Assembly (NCBI GenBank): GCA_916719935.1
Contig: CAKAPY010000029.1
Span: 1-10,762, forward strand
Reading direction: 5' to 3'
DNA from: an uncultured Actinomyces sp.
Lineage (GTDB): Bacteria; Actinomycetota; Actinomycetes; Actinomycetales; Actinomycetaceae
Length of the DNA: 10,762 nucleotides
Part shown: in pieces, positions 5,364-10,762 of the stretch
How the letters are laid out: every line of letters starts with the position of its first letter
How positions within the stretch are numbered: the stretch's first letter is position 1
Program-made: the position numbers and the translations under genes
Notes under the pieces: generated by a model
Databases searched by the model: none
What the model was told of the DNA's origin: nothing
Seen by the model: the letters and a program-made list of their open reading frames with translations, nothing else

Positions 5364-7289
5364 ATGAAGGTCAACGTAGACACTTTCGATGCATGGAGTG
5401 ACGCGAATTATCCGCGCCCGGATCTCTGTCGTGAATCCTGGCTGACTCTCAATGGCCAATGGTCCTTCGCCACAGATTCACGTGATGAGGGACTTACTCT
5501 GGGCTGGTACCTCCCCGGAGTCAGCTTCTCCAAGACGATTACTGTCCCCTTCCCGCCCGGAAGCCCGGACAGCGGCTGGAGTGGGGAACGATCCGATGTC
5601 GTCTGGTACCGGCGCACCATTACCCCTGAAGACCTTCAGCAGGCAGGTGCTGATGACACTTCCTCGCGCCAGCACCTGCGTATTCATTTCGAAGCGGTTG
5701 ATTTTACCTGTGATGTCTGGATTAACGGCCGTCACCATATGCGCCACGAAGGTGGGTATACGCCCTTCACCATCACCGTTGACTCATCCGATTATTTGGA
5801 TGAAGGCCTTGAACTTGTCGTCCGCGCACAGGATCGTCTTGACGCAGTGGACCAGCCGCGCGGCAAACAAGACTGGCAAGAAAACCCCCACGGTATTTGG
5901 TATCACTCGGTCGTTGGAATCTGGCGCGATGTATGGATGGAAGTTGTCCCCGAAGGCTACATTGAGTCGCTGACCTGGTCTTGGGATATTGAGAATGCTC
6001 AAGTCACCTGCGATATCGCACTTTCGGGTCTGCGTGAAGTCAGCGGAGACATCGACCCGATTGAGGCCAGTTTGACCCTTGAACTTGAGGGCGAAACCCT
6101 GGCTGCAAGTATGGTCCGGATGCGCTCGCGTTCCCTTCGCCTCGTCGCTCAAATCCCCGGACTGGCAAACCGACAGGAATGGGGGCGCTTACTGTGGTCA
6201 CCCGCCCACCCCAACCTCATGAATGCGCGGATCTGCGTTGGTGATGACGAGGTTGTTTCCTACGTTGGCATCCGCGATGTCAGCCTTTCGCACCGCTATT
6301 TGGAAATCAACCACCAGCCCACCTACCTGCGCGGTGTTCTGGATCAGGGTTACTGGCCCTCGTCCTACTTCACTGCCCCCAGCCCGCAGGCTTTGAAGGC
6401 GGATCTGGAACTGGCCCGCGATATGGGCTTCAACTTCGTCCGTATCCACGAGAGAAGTGCGGATCGACGCACACTGACGTGGGCTGATCGTATGGGAATG
6501 ATGGTGTGGGGAGAATCCGCATCCGCATATGCCTTCAGCGATCGAGCAGTCAGTGTGACGACGCAGGAATGGCAGGATCTGGTTTTACGTGATCGCAACC
6601 ATCCCAGTCTGATTGTGTGGGTGCCCTTCAATGAAAGCTGGGGAGTGGACCTGATTGTCACCTCACCAAAGCAGCAGGCCTTTGTTCGCTCAGTGGTTGC
6701 GTTGACTGAGGCGCTTGATGGAACCCGCCCCGTAATTGCCAACGACGGCTGGGAACAGCTAGAGACTCCGATCGTGACAACCCACGACTACGGGGTTTAC
6801 GGCGAGCAACTCCGCGTCAACTACGCCGATCGTGAATCGATTGCAGAGCTGGTTAACGGAGTGGGCCCGCAAGGACGCAAGATCCTGCTTGGTGAAGCCT
6901 GGAGCGATGATCGCCCCGTTATGGTCACGGAGTTCGGGGGGATTTCGCTGCCTCTGGATGCGGAGGATGCGTGGGGCTACGCAGTTGTCCCCACTGTCGA
7001 GGCCTATGAGGAGCGCGTGAGCGGACTTTTCGATGCTCTTGAATCCTCGCCCATTTTGGCTGGCTTCTGCTACACGCAACTGACGGATACCCGTCAGGAA
7101 ACCAACGGCCTCGCCGACGAAAATCGCAACCCCAAGCTTCCATTGGAGGTTATCCGAGGATTTGTCATCAGTTCTGCTCGCCAGAGCGGGCAAATCCGGC
7201 CTCGCACGATTGTCGAGGCCAGTGCGGTGCTTGGTACCGATGAGCGAAGCGCCGTTTCACTGGCCTTTGAAGGTGATCGTGATGCCTAA
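5364..7289 (+). CDS. Glycoside hydrolase family 2 enzyme (beta-galactosidase-like, exact substrate unknown)
   Basis: This is a cytoplasmic retaining beta-glycosidase of 641 residues; no signal peptide is present. Domains in order are a GH2 sugar-binding jelly roll (about 17-195, starting YPRPDLCRESWLTLNGQWSF), an immunoglobulin-like domain (about 197-305) and a TIM barrel (about 308-600). The acid/base is E424 in NHPSLIVWVPFNESWGV and the nucleophile is E523 in VTEFGG, so both catalytic residues are present. TQLTDTRQETNGL...RNPK (571-591) is typical of the unclassified LacZ/LacA-like GH2 group. The N-x-K pair of beta-glucuronidases appears absent, arguing against glucuronides. Galactosides, mannosides or other beta-linked sugars remain possible. 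The start is uncertain: ATG 5364 fits a leaderless message; ATG 5349 or TTG 5337 would add 5 or 9 residues. It overlaps the next gene by 8 bp, so hydrolysis and import are co-expressed. Confidence 0.88.
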   Translation: MKVNVDTFDAWSDANYPRPDLCRESWLTLNGQWSFATDSRDEGLTLGWYLPGVSFSKTITVPFPPGSPDSGWSGERSDVVWYRRTITPEDLQQAGADDTSSRQHLRIHFEAVDFTCDVWINGRHHMRHEGGYTPFTITVDSSDYLDEGLELVVRAQDRLDAVDQPRGKQDWQENPHGIWYHSVVGIWRDVWMEVVPEGYIESLTWSWDIENAQVTCDIALSGLREVSGDIDPIEASLTLELEGETLAASMVRMRSRSLRLVAQIPGLANRQEWGRLLWSPAHPNLMNARICVGDDEVVSYVGIRDVSLSHRYLEINHQPTYLRGVLDQGYWPSSYFTAPSPQALKADLELARDMGFNFVRIHERSADRRTLTWADRMGMMVWGESASAYAFSDRAVSVTTQEWQDLVLRDRNHPSLIVWVPFNESWGVDLIVTSPKQQAFVRSVVALTEALDGTRPVIANDGWEQLETPIVTTHDYGVYGEQLRVNYADRESIAELVNGVGPQGRKILLGEAWSDDRPVMVTEFGGISLPLDAEDAWGYAVVPTVEAYEERVSGLFDALESSPILAGFCYTQLTDTRQETNGLADENRNPKLPLEVIRGFVISSARQSGQIRPRTIVEASAVLGTDERSAVSLAFEGDRDA

Positions 7290-8352
7290 AGCCCGCGTCC
7301 TTCGCAGGTGGGCAACGAACTTTGCTTTCACCCTGCCCTTCCTGATTTTCTACGGGGTCTTCATCCTCTTTCCCGTGGTCCAAGCGATTCTGATGTCCTT
7401 CTTTGACTGGGATCTGCTTGGGAGCACCCGCGAATGGATCGGGCTTGAAAACTACACCCACATGCTCGGCGGTACCGGTCTGGTCTGGGACGTCACTTCG
7501 ATGTGGCTGATCCGAGTGCTGTGCTTGGCCTGCGGAGGGTATGTGGCCATTAAGGCAGTGCGTGAAGGTGACCTCAACTCAGGACGTATTCTGCTGATTG
7601 TCACTCTGATCGGCGCAGCGATTCTCTTGGGAATCCATCCAGGAGATGGCGGTTCCTGGTCTGATCCGCGTTTTTGGAACGCGATGACGAACACCGCGGT
7701 CTTTACCCTAGTGTCGACCCCCATCATCGTTGGACTTGGCCTGATCTACGCGCTTCTCCTTCAGCGCGGCGGGAAAGCCTCTGCGTTCTATCGCGCGGCA
7801 TTCTTCGTCCCCTATGTTCTTCCGGTTTCGGTGGCCACGCTGATCTGGGGCTATATGCTCAACCCTTCGAGAGGCATTGTCGCGCGCTTCACCGAATACA
7901 TGGGGTGGGGAACCATTGCGTGGCTGTCGGATCCCAAATGGGCAATGTCTGCAATCGTTGTGACGACCGTGTGGTGGACCGTCGGATTCAACCTCATCCT
8001 CTTCGGTGCGGGATTGCAAGATATTGATCCGACGTTGTATGAAGCCGCAAGCTTGGACGGCGCAAACTCTTTCCAAAAGTTCGTCAGCATCACCCTTCCG
8101 GGTCTGCGTCACGCAACGGTGCTGGTCCTCGTCACCCAGATCATCGCCTCGTTCCAGATCTTTGGTCAGGTCAACATCATGACGGCCGGAGGCCCGGGCG
8201 GTACGACCGATGTTCTGGTGCGCTACATCTATCAGACCGGTTTTAGAGACACTCAACTCGGCTATGCTTCGGCAATGTCCCTGGTGCTTTTCGTCTTGAT
8301 GGTCTTCATCTCGTTGATCCAATTCCTGATCTCACGGCAAAGGAGCCGCTGA
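7282..8352 (+). CDS. Carbohydrate ABC transporter permease, MalF/UgpA type, with extra two-helix insertion
   Basis: This is a membrane channel subunit of a family-1 (CUT1) sugar importer, 356 residues from ATG 7282; GAAGG (7269-7273) lies eight bases upstream. The start overlaps the glycosidase stop (ATGCCTAA). The first helix (about 17-38) and WIGLENYTHML (52-62) are typical. In the usual layout SDPRFWNAMTNT would follow at once, but here it begins only at residue 127. The intervening 63-126 contain two hydrophobic stretches (about 74-91 and 102-118) joined by a charged turn, KAVREGDLNSGR. The remainder is canonical, with helices near 137-160, 170-194, 222-242, 279-297 and 326-350, and an intact EAA loop (253-275, YEAASLDGANSFQKFVSITLPGL). 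Family members are usually about 290-320 residues, so this one is long. No frameshift is evident. The substrate is presumably the GH2 glycoside. Confidence 0.92.
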   Translation: MPKARVLRRWATNFAFTLPFLIFYGVFILFPVVQAILMSFFDWDLLGSTREWIGLENYTHMLGGTGLVWDVTSMWLIRVLCLACGGYVAIKAVREGDLNSGRILLIVTLIGAAILLGIHPGDGGSWSDPRFWNAMTNTAVFTLVSTPIIVGLGLIYALLLQRGGKASAFYRAAFFVPYVLPVSVATLIWGYMLNPSRGIVARFTEYMGWGTIAWLSDPKWAMSAIVVTTVWWTVGFNLILFGAGLQDIDPTLYEAASLDGANSFQKFVSITLPGLRHATVLVLVTQIIASFQIFGQVNIMTAGGPGGTTDVLVRYIYQTGFRDTQLGYASAMSLVLFVLMVFISLIQFLISRQRSR

Positions 8353-8353
8353 C

Positions 8354-9181
8354 ATGCGCGAGAAACTCAAGTCGTGCGGCTACCACGTCGTCATGATGGC
8401 ACTTGCTCTGCTGTGGCTGATTCCGCTGCTGTGGACGCTGGTGATCTCTCTGAGTTCGAATTCGTCATTGAAGACGAACTCGCAGATCCTCATGCCCACA
8501 GAGCCGACTTTGTCGAACTATGCCGATGTTTTCCGGACTGGCTCGGCTGGTCGATGGTTCCTCAACTCGATGATCGTCTCGATCACTGCCACGGTCATTA
8601 CGGTGATCATCTGCGCTGCTGCCGGTTATGCATTCGCGAAGCTTCCCTTCCCCGGGCGAACCATTGTTTACGGGCTGACTTTGGCCGGAATGATGGTTCC
8701 CAAAGAAGCGATGTTCGTCCCCCTGTTCATGATGTTTTCCGAGGCCGGGCTGGCGAATTCCTATATTGCGTTGATTTTCCCCCGTGTTGCCTTCCCCTTA
8801 GGCGTGTTCATCATGACGCAATTCTTCTCGCAGGTTCCAAGCGAAATGGAGGAAGCTGCGCAGGTTGATGGGGCTTCACCCGTGAGGATTTTCTTCTCCA
8901 TCATGGTGCCCCTTGCGCGGCCTGCTCTGATCGCGCTTGCGACCTTCTCCTTCGTTCAAACCTGGAATGACTACCTGTGGCCACTGGTCTCGGCGACAAA
9001 GCCCGAAATGTTCACGGTCACGACCGGTTTGGCCTCCCTGCAGGGAACATTCGCACAATCGACGGAATTGGGTTCGCTTATGGCCCGAGGAATTGTCGGT
9101 GCGGCGCCCCTGCTCATCGTTTTCCTGCTGCTTCAGAAGTATCTGATCCGAGGAATCTCACTATCCAGTGGCGATAAGTAG
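8354..9181 (+). CDS. Carbohydrate ABC transporter permease, MalG/UgpE type
   Basis: This is the partner channel subunit of the CUT1 sugar importer, 275 residues, normal for the family. AAGGAG (8340-8345) precedes the ATG by eight bases, and only one base separates it from the previous stop. The N-terminal helix (about 12-34) is followed by the extracytoplasmic segment ending in PTLSNYADVF (51-60) and by five further helices. The EAA loop (about 166-188, MEEAAQVDGASPVRIFFSIMVPL) is complete, as is NDYLWPL (205-211), a MalG landmark. With the preceding permease it forms the translocation pore. No nucleotide-binding gene follows, so the pair must use an ATPase encoded elsewhere, as actinobacteria often do with shared MsiK-like proteins. 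Confidence 0.93.
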   Translation: MREKLKSCGYHVVMMALALLWLIPLLWTLVISLSSNSSLKTNSQILMPTEPTLSNYADVFRTGSAGRWFLNSMIVSITATVITVIICAAAGYAFAKLPFPGRTIVYGLTLAGMMVPKEAMFVPLFMMFSEAGLANSYIALIFPRVAFPLGVFIMTQFFSQVPSEMEEAAQVDGASPVRIFFSIMVPLARPALIALATFSFVQTWNDYLWPLVSATKPEMFTVTTGLASLQGTFAQSTELGSLMARGIVGAAPLLIVFLLLQKYLIRGISLSSGDK

Positions 9182-9301
9182 GCATCGCCACCTGCGCCAC
9201 ACGCCTGATCGTCACTGCCGGGAAAGGGAAACTCGGCCTCGGCAATGAAGATCTTACTCACACGAAAACTCACCATTCACCACACAACGAAAGGCATGAC
9301 A
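9182..9301 (+). promoter_or_regulatory. Leader between permease and binding-protein genes
   Basis: This 120-nt gap is the only sizeable gap within the sugar operon. Its first half can form a weak hairpin, TGCCGGG (9216-9222) with CTCGGCA (9238-9244) across a 15-nt loop, and contains a tandem CTCGGC repeat (9232-9243). The second half (about 9249-9290) is rich in A, C and T with very few G, so it is likely unstructured. It leads into GAAAGG (9289-9294), seven bases before the ATG at 9302. This layout suits strong independent translation of the lipoprotein and possible RNA processing. I see no convincing promoter. Confidence 0.4.
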
Positions 9302-10684
9302 ATGCGACAAGGACGCGCACTGACACGTCACGCGGGAATCGGTGCATGCGCACTGGCGACGACCGCGCTCTTTGTACTCACCGGATGCGGAGTGAACTCC
9401 GCCTCCTCCTCAAAGACTGTTGATGGAGCGGCAATTGCTTCCGTCAGCGATGACGATCTCAAGGGAACCACCATCACCATGGCTCGCTTCTTTGGCGACT
9501 GCCAGGAAAAGACCGATGGTGTCACTGACCTGTCCAAGGCCAACAGTGAATGCACAGCTATCTCGATCCTCACCAACAAGTTCAATGCAGAGAACAAGTG
9601 GGGAATCAAGGTTGAGCGTATGGGCGGTGCTTCGTGGCACAGCTACTACGACTCGCTCAATGCCGCTCTGGCCTCGTCGGATCGCCCCGACGTGGCAATC
9701 ATGCACGGCTCCAACCTGCCTGACTACGCTGCCAAGGGCCTGCTCATGGAGGTGCCCGATGGAGTGGGCATCGACCTGTCCGGCTCGACGAAGCCCGCTT
9801 TGGACGCCGTGACCTACAAGGACAAGAAGTGGGGCGTTCCCTTCGACACCCACGCCATCATCAGCCACCTGAATATGGACATCCTGTCCCAGGCCGGATT
9901 GGTCGGTGAAGACGGTACCTACAAGCTTCCGACTTCGCCTGATGAGCTGCTTCAGCACGCAAAGGCCGTGAAGGAGAAGACCGGAAAGAACTACATCGAT
10001 ATCGCCCTGTCAAAGGATCCGATGGGCGAGCGCTTGTGGATGACTCTGGTCCAGCAGCAGGGGTCGGACATTATTTCCGCAGACGGCACCAAGGCGAATA
10101 TGAACTCGGCTGAGGCAAAGACTTCGCTGGAGTTCATCAACACCCTGGTTAAGGAAGGCTACACGACCGTCAACCATGACTACGACGCCTCGGTTCAGGG
10201 CTTCCTGCGTGGTGAATCAGCAGTGATGTACAACGGTGTGTGGTCGGTGAACCAGTTCACCGCTGAAGCGCCCTTCAAGTACGAGACCAGCGATGCACTC
10301 ATGCTCTTCAAGGACAAGGCAACCTGGGCGAACTCTCACGTGTGGACGGTTCCCGTTTCGGCCAAGCCCGATGCGAAGAAGTACCGTGCGGCTTTCGAAT
10401 TTACCAAGTTCCTTAATGAGCACACCGGCGACTGGGCAATTGCCACGGGTCACATGCCTTCAACCCAGAAGGCTCTGGATTCTAGCGAGTACCTGAATGC
10501 TCCGCACCGCTCGCAGTACCTGAAGACCGCGACGACCTACGCTCGCATGGCTCCGCGCGTTGAGGCCTGGCCGAAGATCGCTGACCAGATCCAGGAGCAG
10601 ATTGAGGCCACCTGGCTGAACGGAGCTGAAGTCGGTACGACTCTGGACAAGCTGCAGGAGACTGCTAGCTCTTCACTGAAGTAG
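9302..10684 (+). CDS. Sugar-binding lipoprotein of the CUT1 ABC importer
   Basis: This is an extracellular solute-binding protein of 460 residues, the substrate receptor for the two upstream permeases. The start at 9302 is favoured by GAAAGG (9289-9294); the longer frame from 9245 adds 19 residues that lack a binding site. The signal peptide has R2, R5 and R9, a hydrophobic core (about 12-27) and the lipobox LTGC, so C29 is the lipidated residue anchoring it to the outer face of the membrane. Family landmarks include FNAENKWGIKVE (about 94-105), DRPDVAIMHGSNLPDYAAKGLL (about 127-148), FLRGESAVMYNGVW (about 291-304) and the closing WLNGAEV..TLDKLQ region. C67 and C84 near the first helix could form a disulfide. 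The ligand cannot be named; a short beta-linked oligosaccharide matched to the GH2 enzyme is the natural guess. Confidence 0.9.
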   Translation: MRQGRALTRHAGIGACALATTALFVLTGCGVNSASSSKTVDGAAIASVSDDDLKGTTITMARFFGDCQEKTDGVTDLSKANSECTAISILTNKFNAENKWGIKVERMGGASWHSYYDSLNAALASSDRPDVAIMHGSNLPDYAAKGLLMEVPDGVGIDLSGSTKPALDAVTYKDKKWGVPFDTHAIISHLNMDILSQAGLVGEDGTYKLPTSPDELLQHAKAVKEKTGKNYIDIALSKDPMGERLWMTLVQQQGSDIISADGTKANMNSAEAKTSLEFINTLVKEGYTTVNHDYDASVQGFLRGESAVMYNGVWSVNQFTAEAPFKYETSDALMLFKDKATWANSHVWTVPVSAKPDAKKYRAAFEFTKFLNEHTGDWAIATGHMPSTQKALDSSEYLNAPHRSQYLKTATTYARMAPRVEAWPKIADQIQEQIEATWLNGAEVGTTLDKLQETASSSLK

Positions 10685-10718
10685 GAGTGTGTATCAGAGG
10701 TTTCCCTACGGGGTACTT

Positions 10719-10749
10719 CGTTGAGGGGTATCTTGCTGATCCCTCAACG
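10719..10749 (+). terminator. Hairpin after the sugar operon
   Basis: Bases 10719-10729 pair with 10739-10749 over 11 positions (nine Watson-Crick in a row, one G-U, one further pair) around a 9-nt loop, 34 nt after the binding-protein stop. No T-run follows in the 13 remaining bases. It is a probable U-less terminator or a 3'-stabilising hairpin for the abundant lipoprotein message. Confidence 0.55.
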
Positions 10750-10762
10750 GCGACAGCCGCTT

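Noticed and set aside
7162..7281. Upstream extension of the MalF-type permease into the glycosidase gene
   Set aside because: The ATG at 7282 has a good ribosome binding site and begins a typical permease N-terminus; the extra 40 residues only re-read GH2 codons in another frame.
5364..7289. Beta-glucuronidase assignment for the GH2 enzyme
   Set aside because: The glucuronate-binding N-x-K motif is not seen at the expected position; the RNPK at 588-591 corresponds to the general R.PK segment rather than that motif.
7468..7659. Frameshift or gene fusion as the cause of the permease insertion
   Set aside because: The frame is continuous, canonical motifs flank both sides in the same frame, and no remnant of another gene is recognisable, so an in-frame insertion is the simpler reading.
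1..10762. Mobile element, CRISPR, toxin-antitoxin, defence or biosynthetic system
   Set aside because: No transposase, integrase, regularly spaced repeats, small paired genes or biosynthetic enzymes are visible; every sizeable gene is explained by transport, regulation or glycoside cleavage.

Overview
The window looks like chromosomal DNA of a moderately GC-rich actinobacterium. The evidence is a sugar importer without its own ATPase, actinobacterial-style oligopeptide permeases, compact overlapping genes, and at least one gene (the glycosidase) that has no visible Shine-Dalgarno and may be leaderless. Protein style suggests Actinomycetaceae or a relative such as Bifidobacteriaceae, but the genus cannot be fixed from sequence alone. 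There are no mobile elements, tRNA or rRNA genes, or CRISPR arrays.

Left block (1-4074, plus strand). A 296-nt non-coding region carries several inverted repeats and a plausible sigma70-type promoter. It precedes three tightly overlapping genes: an OppB/DppB-type permease (297-1220), an OppC/DppC-type permease (1213-2181) and a fused OppD-OppF double ATPase (2178-4022). Together they form the membrane and ATPase part of an oligopeptide ABC importer. The peptide-binding lipoprotein is not in the window. A strong 14-bp hairpin with a UUCG tetraloop (4043-4074) separates this block from the next gene, which converges on it.

Right block (4119-10762). A LacI-family repressor gene (4119-5222, minus) is divergent from a carbohydrate-use operon on the plus strand: a cytoplasmic GH2 glycosidase (5364-7289), two MalF/MalG-type sugar permeases (7282-8352 and 8354-9181) and, last, the sugar-binding lipoprotein (9302-10684). 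A hairpin at 10719-10749 probably ends the operon. The lipoprotein would capture a small glycoside outside the cell, the permeases would import it using an ATPase encoded elsewhere, and the GH2 enzyme would cleave it in the cytoplasm. The repressor probably controls both itself and the operon through palindromes in the 141-nt divergent intergenic region.

The most distinctive features are an extra two-helix insertion in the first sugar permease, a palindrome lying exactly on the predicted -10 of a probably leaderless glycosidase gene, an extended loop near the C-terminus of the LacI protein, and a binding-protein gene placed last rather than first. The gene set itself is ordinary, and I see no wholly new system.
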